DNA of 64,000 bases from assembly GCF_018613415.1 (NCBI RefSeq), contig NZ_JAGGQG010000005.1, positions 1-64,000 on the forward strand, read 5' to 3'. The DNA comes from Bacillus sp. ISL-18 (lineage in GTDB: Bacteria; Bacillota; Bacilli; Bacillales; Cytobacillaceae). The position numbers and the translations under genes were made by a program. Position 1 is the first letter of the stretch, and each line of letters opens with the position of its first letter. Positions 9,241-18,757 of the stretch are shown here, in pieces. The notes below the pieces were generated by a model. The model worked only from the letters and a program-made list of their open reading frames with translations. It did not search any database and had not been told where the DNA came from.

Positions 9241-10429
9241 AATACCTAGGACAGTCTAATACGTATTTACCCTCTTTTCCAACGATAGTAAAAGATTTTG
9301 ATACTACCGCTTCACTGGTACAAATTAGTTTAACTTCCTGTTTATTGGGCCTGGGATTGGGTCAATTAATCATTGGTCCTTTAAGTGATGTAAATGGTCG
9401 CCGACAACCTTTGCTAATCTTTATTAGTTTGTACTTACTTGCATCTCTAACATGCGCGTTGGCGCCCAATATCTATTTCCTTATTATTGCTCGGTTAGTC
9501 CAGGGCATAGCAGCCGCAGGTGGACTTGTGATCTCTCGAGCAATTGTTCGAGATCTCTTTAGTGGAAAGGAACTAACCAAGTTCTTTACGATGATGGTAT
9601 TGGTGGGTAACCTTGGACCAATCGTTGCACCCGTTGCTGGAGGGGGAATCCTTGCATTTACCAATTGGATGGAGTGTTCATTGTATTGGCTTGTATAGGT
9701 GCGGTGTTGCTTTTCACTGTTACTTTTAAATTAGAAGAAACACTCCCTAAAGAAAACCGTGTTCCCAGCAATTTACCTGAAATCATGAAGAATTTTGGCT
9801 CTTTATTCAGAGATCGCTCATTTTTAGGATACGCTCTAACTCAGGGTTTTACTGGTGCAGGAATCTTTGCCTATGTATCTGGTGTTCCGTTTGTCTATCA
9901 GAATATTTACGGAGTAACACCACAACAATTTAGTCTATTATTTGGGACAAATGGATTAGCATTTATTATTGGAAGTCAGTTGGTCGGCCGCTTGGCTGAC
10001 ACCATTTCAGAGCGGACTTTCTTAAAGATAGGCTTAGCAATGACGAACTTAGCGGGTGCCGCATTACTCATTGCCATGCTTTTAAAAGCGCCTCTTTTCG
10101 CCGTCGTGATCCCAATATTCATTTTTACCTTTTCATTAAGTATTATTAGAACAACGTCTTTTACATTAGCCATTGAAAAGCAAGGGCATATTGCTGGTAG
10201 TGCCTCTGCATTATTAGGATTATTGCCATTTGTCCTTGGCTCACTTACGGCTCCACTCGTGGGGGTAGCAGGGACGAATGCAGGCATTCCTATGGGCATA
10301 CTCATCTTGTTCACAAGTTTACTAGCTTTCCTTTCCTATTATGGATTAGTAAGTAAGACTTCACTTCGGAAAACAGCCTCTAAATCATTTGTTGGGTTGT
10401 CTAAGAAAAAAAACTCTCAGGCTTCATAA
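9241..10429 (+). pseudogene. Bcr/CflA-type MFS drug efflux pump, 5'-truncated and frameshifted
   Basis: From TYLPSFPTIVKDF onward the sequence matches Bcr/CflA-type 12-helix exporters. It includes the MFS loop motif GPLSDVNGRRQPLL and the helix-5 region (GNLGPIVAPVAGG). The first transmembrane helix is missing, replaced by the right end of the IS3 element. A one-base change near 9664 shifts the frame: the protein stops after FTNW and resumes in another phase at DGVFIVLACIGAVLLF. The remaining helices are intact to the stop at 10429. Two lesions make it non-functional. Confidence 0.85.
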
Positions 10430-10451
10430 ATAAAACTGTAATTCTAAAATA

Positions 10452-10490
10452 GAAAAATAGAGTAGTCTTTTTCGGACTACTCTATTTTTC
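10452..10490 (+). terminator. Terminator of the MFS gene
   Basis: Near-perfect stem GAAAAATAGAGTAGTC / GACTACTCTATTTTTC with a T-run. Confidence 0.85.
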
Positions 10491-10651
10491 TTGCCAAAGG
10501 AATAGAGGTATAATATTGAAATAGAATCGTAACGACATTTTCAAATTTTATGTTTTAAAAGCAACATTTCTTTAAAAATTTGTTTTTATAGAAATTGAAA
10601 CATATATTGAGTTTTATAAAAGGTTCTTTTTTATAAGAGAGGGAAAAGGAT

Positions 10652-11005
10652 ATGCCATGAGAAATGGTACGAAATGATATAACAAAGATGCAAGTAGATG
10701 CGATAGTAAATGCGGCGAATACGGCATTAAAAAGTGGCGGCGGTGTATGTGGGTCGATCTTTCGTGCCGCCGGTGCCAAGCAGCTGCAAGAAACTTGCGA
10801 TAAAATTGGCGGATGTAAGGTAGGAGAAGCCGTTATAACAGAAGGGTTTAACCTAGAAGCAAAATATATCATCCATACCCCAGGACCTATCTGGCAGTAC
10901 GGGGAAAATAACGAAGCTGAATTATTAAAGGCATCCTATCTAAATTCTTTGGAACTGGCAAAGAAACATCATTGTGAGTCGATTGCTTTTATCTTTTCCA
11001 TCTAA
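10652..11005 (+). pseudogene. Macro-domain protein, nonsense codon and truncated end
   Basis: The original start is the ATG at 10652, preceded by GAGAGGGAAAAGG. The third codon is now TGA, and the frame then continues as EMVRNDITKMQVDAIVNAAN. The macro fold is clear: NAANTALKSGGGVCGSIFRAAG is the ADP-ribose-binding region, and YIIHTPGPIW follows. The fragment ends at ESIAF, where intact relatives continue into the Ser-Thr-Gly-containing C-terminal third. Such proteins hydrolyse or bind ADP-ribose derivatives. Restart at the ATG at 10664 could express the N-terminal two thirds, but the binding pocket would be incomplete. Confidence 0.8.
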
Positions 11006-11236
11006 TTTTTCTCTGCCCCTTGATATATTATAGAAAAATTGATTAGGAATTATTTTCTCGCAATCGTCGCAAATTTTAGTTAATTTTATTTTTGAACTTT
11101 TTGGTAAATCTTCAATTTTGACGAGTATCTTTGTATGCTTCCCTCTAATTTCAGGGATTACATAACCTAATTTTTCGTAATAGTCTAAATTCGTTCCGCC
11201 TAAAACAACCCAAACTTCTTTTTCAAGTATCGCCAA
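10940..11236 (-). pseudogene. Zinc-finger N-terminal domain of a phage-type endonuclease, truncated
   Basis: The first 78 residues are protein-like. They read VWVVLGGTNLDYYEKLGYVIPE, then a lysine-rich strand, then KICDDCEKIIPNQ and DGKDK, resembling the treble-clef zinc domain found at the N terminus of phage-type HNH/GIY-YIG homing nucleases. The last roughly 20 residues lie antisense to the macro-domain fragment, so the original C terminus is lost at the junction near 11005. It lies directly downstream of a GIY-YIG remnant on the same strand, which supports a shared origin. Confidence 0.55.
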
Positions 11237-11256
11237 TCTTTTTTCTCCTTACCTTT

Positions 11257-11520
11257 AGTAGCAATCGTTCCAATCCATCTATCAGTCGGATTTATTGGAG
11301 TCAAAGTGGTTAATCCAGTATTTTTCTTTCTCGTTTAGTTCCTCCAAATTATTGGTGCTATCTATTACGTAAAAGCTTCAAAAAAATGCTTGCGAATTGC
11401 TTTGTGGAAAGCAGTATTATCTCTTAATTTCAACATATCAGACTTATGTTGATTTATCCCTACATTCAATGAACTTTTTGTTTGTCCAATATACATCGCA
11501 AAGGGCATATAAGATTAACA
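11257..11520 (-). pseudogene. GIY-YIG endonuclease domain remnant
   Basis: The minus strand reads MYIGQTKSSLNVGINQHKS, then TAFHKAIRKH and FEAFT before two stops. A one-base shift restores VIDSTNNLEELNEKEKYWI. These are the conserved blocks of a GIY-YIG nuclease: YIGQT, the R/G-I-N-QH helix, the AIRKHG-F element, and the LNEKEKYWI motif carrying the catalytic Glu. The leading Arg of the helix has become Gly, and at least one frameshift is present, so it is inactive. Confidence 0.65.
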
Positions 11521-11538
11521 TTTTTTGTTGGCGATTTC

Positions 11539-11736
11539 TTATATGCAAAGGGCATATATTATAACAATTTTTGTCGGAAGATTGCAATACTCTTCCAGAA
11601 TATACCTAATTGATACCAATTCTGAACGTCGGCTCGCTAGGGCACAACCTAATAAAAGGGTGGCTTTATTTCGTTCACCAATAAGAGACGAGGTCTCAAT
11701 CCTATCGATTAAGGCCGGAATGACCTCTAGCATCAA
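11539..11736 (-). pseudogene. Tyrosine recombinase (phage integrase family) core fragment
   Basis: About 50 residues match the start of the catalytic domain of XerC/D-like integrases: LIDRIETSSLIGERNKATLLL, then ALASRRSELVSIRY. The first catalytic Arg of the R-H-R-Y set is in SRRSELVSIR. The His/Arg/Tyr part is missing downstream. It is a remnant, possibly of the integrase of a lost phage or island. Confidence 0.6.
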
Positions 11737-12001
11737 AGCTTTTTTCGAATGTTGCCTAGTACCAATTTCTCTCTTAATTTCTTCCCTTCCTGGAATTTAA
11801 AATGGGCGTTCCAAAACGGAACGCCTCCCTATCCCCATTGCGTGATTTTACCTCTTTTTCTTTTAATATCTTATCCTTCAAATAACCCCTACTTGCTGAC
11901 CGTTTGGTGGTGTTGCTTGAAATATAAACCATACGTGGTCCGGGCGCATAAATAGTACTTAATGTGAATTTAGCACATATTGAAATTAGAATTTATTTTA
12001 C
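11737..12001. other. Gene-free stretch with a decayed coding scrap
   Basis: A minus-strand piece at about 11885-11950 reads RPDHVWFIFQATPPNGQQVG and may be the end of a lost gene. An inverted repeat GGGCGTTCC/GGAACGCC lies near 11800-11828. Nothing intact is seen. Confidence 0.35.
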
Positions 12002-12210
12002 AACCACAGAAAGAGTGTTTTTTTCCAAAGGGCATCTTCAATGTCACCAGCCGGTTCAAAATTATCCATGATTCCTGCGCTATTAACCAAGATGTCTAAA
12101 GTACTATATGTGTTTACAGTCATATCAAACAGATTTTGAATATCTTCTTTTGCAACGTTTGCTATTACGGCAATCGCTTCTCTTCCAGTAGAACTGATCT
12201 CTTCTTTGCG
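12002..12210 (-). pseudogene. Short-chain dehydrogenase/reductase (SDR) fragment
   Basis: The minus frame encodes about 69 residues typical of the middle of a classical SDR: IAVIANVAKEDIQNLFD, then LDILVNSAGIMDNFEP, where NSAG matches the conserved NNAG motif that stabilises the central sheet. DIEDALWKK follows. The Rossmann GxxxGxG start and the catalytic YxxxK are both absent. It is a non-functional remnant. Confidence 0.75.
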
Positions 12211-12487
12211 TTATTTTATTCATAAAATAACTTATAAATTAACAATAAAAATAAAATATACAATATATCCATTAATAACAACAATTATAATTTATATGTG
12301 ATTAATAACATATATATCAATATCTAATATTAGTTTCCAATTGAAACAGCAGCAATTTTAAATTCCTTAACAAAGGAAAAAAAACCTTTCTACAAAGAAA
12401 GGTTCCATACTCACTGTTACATCTATTAATTATCTTTCCTTACCAGTAGTGAACAGTACTCCACATGTGCGGAGTGTATATGGCAAC
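12211..12487. other. AT-rich gene-free stretch
   Basis: This stretch contains TAACATATAT/ATATATGTTA-like repeats similar to those of the partition region, plus a hairpin near 12372-12405 (AACCTTTCTAC / GAAAGGTT). No gene is seen. Confidence 0.4.
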
Positions 12488-12682
12488 TCATGGGGTGCTG
12501 GTAAAGGATACCATTGCAAACTCAGCAATTGAAACTGGATACGCAGCAACTAGTTCAATAATATTTTCTTTCATCTTGGGCCGGTAATACCCGCCTGCTT
12601 CTCTGTAAGCAAGATTCAGGTAGCTTAGAAATCTTATTTCGATTCCAGACATAAATTCAATGCTAAGTTGGTCATTAATCAT
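12488..12682 (-). CDS. Short hypothetical protein, possibly a fragment
   Basis: This 64-aa frame has a plausible composition ([21 protein letters not shown]) but no clear ribosome binding site and no recognised family. It lies just downstream of the Arr fusion gene on the same strand. It may be a decayed remnant rather than a real gene. Confidence 0.3.
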   Translation of the reverse strand: MINDQLSIEFMSGIEIRFLSYLNLAYREAGGYYRPKMKENIIELVAAYPVSIAEFAMVSFTSTP

Positions 12683-12732
12683 TGTTATTTTATTTTCAAA
12701 AAGTCATTTACATTTTAACATCTTGAAATAGT

Positions 12733-13482
12733 TCAGTTAATTATTTCGCCCTTGTTTTTAGCTAAATTTTCGTGCCATTCTCGTCGCTCCATAGTTGTCA
12801 ATTTCGCCCATTCTATTACTTCACCAATTATTCTTAAAGGTTCATTTGAACGATAAGAACGTGTTAAGTTACCAGGAAATTTTTTGTCAGTAACATTTGG
12901 GTCGTTTTCAAATTCACCTGTTGGTTCTATTATATAAACTCGTTCTCTTCCTTCTCCTTTTGCTAAAGCTACTGCAAGTCCTGCGCCATTGACATTAGCA
13001 GTGAAATAAATGTGGTTCATTTTAAGCCCAGGTTTGTAATTTGAATTTCCACCTGCTGTTAGTAAATCACCAACCTTCAAATCTGCCTTTGTCCCATGGT
13101 AAAATGGTCCTTCATCAGAAGATGCACCCTTAAATGAATTTGACAATTCATAATTTCTTTTTGCATTCTCAGTATCACACAACTCCTCATAACATTTGGC
13201 GATGTTTAAATATAACGTTGGGTATGCACTCTTCACATTATCATCATTTATTTTTAGTGCACACTGTAGAGATGTTTGCATCCATTTTAATTTGTCTGTA
13301 ATACTCTTTTGTTGACGAGCTAAATGATACGCTGCAATAAATCTTTCATAGTCGTCCGTTGCTTCGTGCCATGCTTTATGAAATACCTTTACTGCATCTT
13401 CAATATTTCCACTATCCTCTAATCCCATTCCACTCATACAGAGTTTAATAACGACGTTATTTAGATCAAATTTTATATTCAT
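12733..13482 (-). CDS. arr: TPR-like domain fused to Arr-type rifamycin ADP-ribosyltransferase
   Basis: The protein is 249 aa. Residues 1-120 form a helical tetratricopeptide-like region (for example NIEDAVKVFHKAWHEATDD, LYLNIAKCYEEL, NAKRNYELS). From about residue 126 it matches Arr enzymes almost throughout: FYHGTKADLKVGDLL with the NAD-binding His, then GLKMNHIYFTANVNGAGLA, then RVYIIEPTGEFENDPNVTDK and NLTRSYRSNEPLRI. Stand-alone Arr is about 140 aa, so the N-terminal domain is an addition. Arr transfers ADP-ribose from NAD to rifamycins in the cytosol and inactivates them. The start is set by GGAGGTAATTAG before the ATG. No frameshift is seen, so it should be functional. Confidence 0.85.
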   Translation of the reverse strand: MNIKFDLNNVVIKLCMSGMGLEDSGNIEDAVKVFHKAWHEATDDYERFIAAYHLARQQKSITDKLKWMQTSLQCALKINDDNVKSAYPTLYLNIAKCYEELCDTENAKRNYELSNSFKGASSDEGPFYHGTKADLKVGDLLTAGGNSNYKPGLKMNHIYFTANVNGAGLAVALAKGEGRERVYIIEPTGEFENDPNVTDKKFPGNLTRSYRSNEPLRIIGEVIEWAKLTTMERREWHENLAKNKGEIIN

Positions 13483-13684
13483 CTAATTACCTCCAAATTA
13501 ATTGATTGTTATTATGAGTACACCCGGAAATTCAACTTCTCAAAATCTTCTCCATTGGCTTGCCCTTTACCACATACTCTCTTACTGATAGCCCTAATGC
13601 AACTATATAATCCCCTAGTTCCTCTTTGTGACAAAAAATTACTTATTGGATAAAAAATATCGTGTACCTCCATCCTGCTTATAA

Positions 13685-13789
13685 AATCACAAAGAACCTG
13701 AACAAGCAAGTCCTAATGTTTTACCTGATGAAAAGCTTACAAAAAAGAACAAAGAAGATTTATTAAGCTGGTTAAAGGAGTTTATCTAG
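13685..13789 (+). pseudogene. C-terminal scrap of an unidentified protein
   Basis: A plus-strand frame ending at a TAG reads EPEQASPNVLPDEKLTKKN and then EDLLSWLKEFI. It looks like the natural end of a soluble protein, but the rest is missing and there is no start. The overlapping minus-strand 65-aa frame is probably spurious. Confidence 0.35.
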
Positions 13790-13883
13790 ATTTTATTATG
13801 CAAAGTTAGGTGTTAAAAATCTTTGATTATACATGGGTTTTAACACTCAACTTTACATAATAATTCACTTTCCATAAGATGAG

Positions 13884-14120
13884 TTGGGTTATATTCCCTT
13901 GCATAAACAGGGTGGAGAACTTTTATTCCAAGTCATTTCAATGTGTTATGAGGCAAAAAGTATCATTATTACTACCAACCTACAGTTCGGTCAATGGAAC
14001 CATGTTTTTGGCGATCCAATCTTGACAGAGGCAGTCATTGACCGACTGATTCACCATTCTCACCTCGTGGTATTCAACGGCGACAGTCATCGCTATAAAG
14101 AGTCATTATTACAAACCTAG
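13884..14120 (+). pseudogene. IS21-family IstB helper, C-terminal fragment
   Basis: About 78 residues match the end of IstB/DnaC-like ATPases of IS21: GYIPLHKQGGELLFQVI, then SIIITTNLQFGQWNHVFGD, then LTEAVIDRLIHHSHLVVFNG and YKESL. SIIITTN is the sensor region that follows Walker B. The Walker A half is absent. It is a relic. Confidence 0.8.
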
Positions 14121-14139
14121 CAATAATGTTGGCGAGTGG

Positions 14140-14280
14140 TTACATTTTTAGCTGCCGTTTCATGCATTTTTTGCTTGCCAAATACAGAGAAGCTTTGGGT
14201 TCAGAGCCTTTTAAATACTTATCAATCGTCCTCCAATCAACCCCCATATCACGAGCTAATCTACTTTTATTGATTTTCAT
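14140..14280 (-). pseudogene. IS21-family IstA transposase, N-terminal fragment
   Basis: A 46-codon minus frame reads MKINKSRLARDMGVDWRTID and KYLKGSEPKA, the N-terminal helix-turn-helix of IstA-like transposases. It is not followed by the DDE core. It faces the istB remnant in the opposite orientation, so the original IS21 has been inverted or scrambled. Confidence 0.6.
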
Positions 14281-14579
14281 TTTTAAAGTCTCCATCAACA
14301 TCTTTAAGACTTAGGTAAGTCTGAAAGTGTCTTATTCGTAGGATTTCAAATATGTACGGAGTACCAGGTATGCCTTCACGAAGCCAAAATGATCTGAACA
14401 AATTTCATTTACCCGTAAATCCAATTACAAGGGTTAAGAAATCCTGCAAATAAGTGAGCATTCGAGAGATATTCGTATCAAACTGAGGGAGTTGAATAAG
14501 CAAAAATGCGTAAATTCGTATTTGACGAATATTGCGTAACAACTAAAAAGTACCTCATACAAAGTGAGGTACCTACTTT
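14281..14579. other. Gene-free stretch
   Basis: Only a 34-codon plus-strand frame starting MYGVPGMPSRSQND (about 14352) is visible, without a ribosome binding site. No gene is called. Confidence 0.3.
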
Positions 14580-15092
14580 CTAACATTCTTTTGATTTATT
14601 TAGGTGAAGCGGAGGAGGAATTAACCATCCTTTTTCCTTATTTAGCTTTAACATTTTTGCGCCAAATAGTGCCTTGGCTAAATGAAACTGTCCGTACATC
14701 ATAGCGATATCTTCTCGGATACATTGGCCAATTAATTGGCTGCATGCGACTAGTGCAGCTGCTGTGTCTTTAGAAACAGACGCGCTTATTTCTGGATCAG
14801 TTATCCTTGCTCCAATTGGGATATCCTCTAAATTTGCTTTAGGGCGATCAGGTGGTGCTGGAGGTAAACCAATACCATTAACTTTAAGCAGTTCTTCTAA
14901 TTGGTGGTTTTCGCTTTTCATGCCTTGAATAGCTTCTTCAATAAGCTTTCTTAAATCTTGATCGCCAGTATGATTAAGGTAAGACTGATAACCTGCAATT
15001 AAGCAATTGTTTGTTAATAGGTGAGTCCAAATACCAAAAACTTCACCGTAATGCATTGGTTCATCCTGAGGGTTACCACTTAAAATTCCCAT
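14580..15092 (-). CDS. DUF3231 family protein (spore/ferritin-like helical protein)
   Basis: The protein matches the Bacillus DUF3231 family, which has a four-helix, ferritin-like look: EVFGIWTHLLTNNCLIAGYQ, then NHTGDQDLRKLIEEAI, then LPPAPPDRPKANLEDIP and ARITDPEISASVSKD, ending in PPPLH. I place the start at the ATG at 15092 because AAGGAGTG lies eight bases upstream; the longer frame to 15125 has no such site. The members are about 165-170 aa, which fits the 170 residues here. The function of the family is unclear, though several members are linked to spores. Confidence 0.75.
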   Translation of the reverse strand: MGILSGNPQDEPMHYGEVFGIWTHLLTNNCLIAGYQSYLNHTGDQDLRKLIEEAIQGMKSENHQLEELLKVNGIGLPPAPPDRPKANLEDIPIGARITDPEISASVSKDTAAALVACSQLIGQCIREDIAMMYGQFHLAKALFGAKMLKLNKEKGWLIPPPLHLNKSKEC

Positions 15093-15303
15093 GACTACAC
15101 TCCTTATTTTTTTTTGTACTTTCATGGATTTCTCCTTTAAAAGATATAGAACACATGGGATATTTTTTATTTAAACATTGGAGTTTATTCGCTAAATATA
15201 AAATAAAAACAAAAACGCTCTTAATCTCTTGTTGCTCAGTTGTTTTCTGTATGCGACAATCACGAATCCCAGAGCGAACAGCCATATATAAGGCGTGCCG
15301 TGA

Positions 15304-16530
15304 CTACTTGACCCACGTTTTGTATGCGGGTGGGAGTACTTCCGCGGTGGGTACCCCCACTTTCATACGAACAATGGGCATCATAAGCGATAATAAAAAG
15401 GTAATGATCAAGATGGCTAGTATCGCTGGCCTTTTCATTACAAAATTTGCGATTCGCTCCCACATGATTGAATTTTCCAATTTCTTTTGAGTACCAGGAA
15501 ATACTTTTAAAGAATTGATACGATGCCCCAAAATACCCAATAACGCAGGTAAAAGCGTACATGACAGGAACATTGCTGAAAACACAACCAGGACACCACC
15601 GAGACATAATGAATAAATAATTGGCAGCTTAATAAACAACATCCCACACATACCAATTAAAACAGTAATTCCTGAAAAAAATACAGATTGTCCTGCTGTT
15701 TGAATGGCCATACCTACAGCTTCCTCAACGGATTGCTGGCTCTTTAATTCCTCTCGAAAACGGCTTACCAAAAAAAGTGCATAATCCACTCCTATCGCCA
15801 TTCCTAGCATCATCACTATATTTGGAAGAAAATTTGAAAGGGAGTAATATCCAGTTAGAAAGTATGTAATCCCCATTGTTAGAGATACACTGATCATCCC
15901 AATCAACAGAGGTAGAATGGCGGCCCAAACAGTACCAAAAATAAATAAAAGTACAAATAAGGCAATGGGAAGTCCAATTTTTTCTGAATGTGCCATATCA
16001 TGTTTGGTTGCTTGCTGTATTTCATGTAGTGTAGCTATTTCTCCATCAATATACGTATCCATTCCTTTGGGGCGACCAATTAGCCTTTTCATTTCTGAAA
16101 AATGGTTAAGTGCCTCTCGGTTCTTTAGTTTTAATTGAACAACAACAGACTGAATACCCTTATCTTCTTTTATACGTGGTGTGTTGTTAATCTGGATTTT
16201 TCTAACATAGTCCTTCTTATATAGTTTATCTAATGATTGCAAAATGTCCTTCTTTGCTTGATCACTAGTTAAGTCTAAATGATTACTCTTATATACAATG
16301 GTTAATGCAGACGGGGACGCTTCAAATTCCTTTTTCATTAATGATATACCGATGTCCGACTCGCTACCCTGTGGATTTAATCCGCTGTCCTTAAGCGTAT
16401 CAGGAAGTTTTTGGGCAAAAGAGGCTGAAAAAATGAATAATAATATCCAAAAAATTGCTACTGCCCAGCGTAATTTGTACATCTTTATTCCCCAAAGCCA
16501 AAATAGACCTTTATTTTCAATTTCTCTCAT
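15304..16530 (-). pseudogene. MMPL/RND-type exporter, N-terminal half only
   Basis: The 408-aa frame has one N-terminal helix, an extracytoplasmic loop (about residues 40-190), and then the cluster of helices typical of MMPL proteins, including GMAIGVDYALFLVSRFREEL with the conserved Asp-Tyr pair of the proton pathway. Family members have about 700 residues with a repeat of this unit. Here the protein stops right after VGVPTAEVLPP, at the start of the second loop. The following bases encode a different hydrophobic C terminus (LFALGFVIVAYRKQLSNK) in another frame, so a deletion joined two membrane-protein genes. It may still be translated but is unlikely to transport. Confidence 0.8.
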
Positions 16531-16713
16531 CGTTTCCTACCCCCCTTTTGTTTCCTTTGAGAATAGGATTTGTCATTTCTCATGTTTTTATCAAGAAGAA
16601 GAAACGTAACATGAATATGTGCTTCATCTAAATAGATATAGGAATTATTTGCATTTCTAACGAGTGTGAAAAAGGGAAAATTAATAATGCACCAAATGTT
16701 AAGGAGGGTACCA

Positions 16714-17594
16714 ATGGGCTATTTAAAAACCATGCTTGTTTGCTTGCTTACTTTCCAGCTCCTTTTAAATGTTCCTTCAGCTAAAGCTGCTCCACCAGAA
16801 AATGAATTGAACCAATATTTAGCTGGAATAGGATGGACTAAACAGGAGTTACTGGACTATCTTTCCTACTATGAAATCCCTTTAGAAGATTTTAGTACAG
16901 TGGAAGAATTAAAAGACGTGCTCGGTACCCCTATCAACTCAAACAATTTGCAGGAGTTGTTAACCAAGTATGATCTAACACAGCAAGAATTTAACGACTT
17001 AATGGATCATTTTGGTGATAACTTGAATGATTATAAATTTATTGAGGATTTGGATGCATCAGTTGAATATTACGAAAACTATGATGAATATATGGCAGAA
17101 ACCGAAAAAGCATTAGCGGAATTTGGCATTACTGAAGAAGAGACAGAAAGATTGTTTAACTATTTAGCTGAGGTGGAGGAAAAAAAAAAAATCAACTTGA
17201 TCAAATAGCAACCAACGACACTCTTTGGGAAAAGTTCTCCAATGTAGAAGATCCTTCTCAATTAAGCGATGAAGATTTTGATGAAATGGTTAACATTTTG
17301 GAGCAAACCATTGGATTATATGAAATTAAAATGAACTTTAAGGTTAACGGTCAATCTGTAGCGTTAAAGGATTTGTTAGAAATGGAGTCACCTCCAAAGG
17401 GTAATCTTTCTGGCAGTATCTACAGCACATCAGGGGAGCTTTTGTTCGACTTTAATATACCTAAAGAGTATATGGAATCACTAGAGGCTGTATACGATGG
17501 GGAAGACTTGCTTCATATAGGTGAAATTTCAGATGATTATGTAGATCATATGCATGAAAAGAAATATGAACAGGGACGAAAAAATTTAAAATAA
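16714..17594 (+). pseudogene. Processed acidic surface protein, frameshifted in a poly-A run and truncated
   Basis: The start is the ATG at 16714, with AAGGAGG six bases before it. A signal peptide ends at AKA about residue 26. The mature part is highly acidic (NELNQYLAGIGWTKQELLDYL, then LEDFSTVEELKDVLGTPI). This matches the family of processed acidic surface proteins, which usually end in an LPxTA-like sortase signal. The frame stops at 17208, just after a run of 12 A residues (17180-17191). One extra A, or two fewer, restores EEKKNQLDQIATNDTLWEKF through to 17594. No sortase motif or terminal membrane anchor is present at the second stop, so the 3' end is also lost. Confidence 0.7.
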
Positions 17595-17634
17595 TACGAA
17601 AGCCCTTCAACTTAAACACCTATACCCCAGCAAC

Positions 17635-17670
17635 AAAAAGGCAATGGAGGGAATTCCATTGCCTTTTAAA
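17635..17670 (+). terminator. Terminator after the acidic surface protein remnant
   Basis: Perfect stem AAAAGGCAATGGA / TCCATTGCCTTTT with a 6-base loop. Confidence 0.85.
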
Positions 17671-17818
17671 GTGTAACGAGTTGGCATCCTAATTAGACAC
17701 CGATATAACACATCCAGGAATGTGTATTCGGTCAACAAAATGGTCAAAAGACGACAATGGCTGAGAGTGCCCTTCAACAAATGCCCCCGTTAGTTGTAGA
17801 ACTTCTATCTATTCGTAT

Positions 17819-18040
17819 TTATTCACCAATTATTATTTCTAACGAATAAACTTCTGCCCAATTCATTGAAACTACTTCCTCTGTTGTGTGGTCAGTAGTT
17901 TCGATGGTGGTATTATTTTTTATGTTATTTTGTATGAACTTAAAAAAGTTCCCTTTGAATGAAGAAACATCAATAAATTGTGTTAAAGTTGTTCCGTCTT
18001 TAAACTTTACCACCATTTTCAATTTTGCCACCTCTATCAT
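17819..18040 (-). CDS. Hypothetical protein, 73 aa
   Basis: This small soluble protein has a beta-rich look (KLKMVVKFKDGTTLTQFIDV, ending AEVYSLEIIIGE). It resembles short Bacillus proteins often predicted next to polymorphic toxin or phage genes, but I cannot assign a family. It is followed upstream by a two-helix membrane protein on the same strand, about 60 bases away. Confidence 0.5.
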   Translation of the reverse strand: MIEVAKLKMVVKFKDGTTLTQFIDVSSFKGNFFKFIQNNIKNNTTIETTDHTTEEVVSMNWAEVYSLEIIIGE

Positions 18041-18101
18041 TTCTTATTATCCTGAGACTTGCTCCTTTACTTTTTCTCTATTTTGGTATATTCTGCTCAC
18101 T

Positions 18102-18359
18102 CTAAACCTTTTTAGTGTTACTCTTCATTCCTTTATATAAATAATAAATTCCTGCAATAAAAAGAATTATACTTATTATTAATGGTATGGTTCCAATCTC
18201 CTTTAAGGCTGTTCCAAACACCCCTAAATCCGTGTCATATCCACCGCCTGTGTCAGGAGCTGTTAAATAGAGTGAGTAAATTGCTGAAGCAATTAATGTC
18301 ATCCCATACAAAAAAACACCTGAAATTACACCAATAGCACCAATAACTAATTTTTTCAT
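18102..18359 (-). CDS. Small two-helix membrane protein, 85 aa
   Basis: There are two hydrophobic segments (about residues 5-29 and 56-74) separated by a Gly/Asp-rich loop (APDTGGGYDTDLG), and a basic C terminus. GGGAG lies just before the ATG. The family is not recognised. It may form an operon with 17819-18040. Confidence 0.5.
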   Translation of the reverse strand: MKKLVIGAIGVISGVFLYGMTLIASAIYSLYLTAPDTGGGYDTDLGVFGTALKEIGTIPLIISIILFIAGIYYLYKGMKSNTKKV

Positions 18360-18757
18360 TAAGTTTCTCCCTAGTTAAAATATTAAATTTAATAATTATT
18401 TTTTCCTTACCACAGCCAAATGTTTCATTTTACTCAACAAAAAAGCAGGAGGGGCAAAAGTTGCATAGTGCTCCTAGGCAGACCTTATCCTCACGATTCT
18501 TTTAATGGGCTATCATATTTACAGATCTTCACTGTCACCCCTACCTTTCTACAGCTTCCAGTGCCTTCTCAAGAGTTTTGAGCTGTGCTGCGTCTTGTTA
18601 GTTTCTGATTTCCGGTTTAACTAAAAAGAAAAATGTTATAAGTATACTTTTCCATGTTGTTTTAATATCCACCATGCTTACTATGTGCAGTGAATATTTA
18701 CCAATGGAAAAAGGGATACTTTCTGTTTAGAATTTGCTCAAAGAGAGGATGATTATT
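18360..18757. other. Gene-free stretch
   Basis: Nothing intact is seen. A short minus-strand scrap (AAQLKTLEKALEAVER, near 18546-18600) looks like the helical end of a lost gene. Confidence 0.35.

Noticed and set aside
13512..13709. 65-aa minus-strand frame upstream of the arr fusion
   Set aside because: No start signal, Cys/Arg composition unlike neighbours, and it overlaps a better plus-strand protein scrap.
15073..15285. 70-aa minus frame bridging the MMPL end and the DUF3231 start
   Set aside because: It is out of phase with the hydrophobic C-terminal scrap that does look real, and it has no start site.
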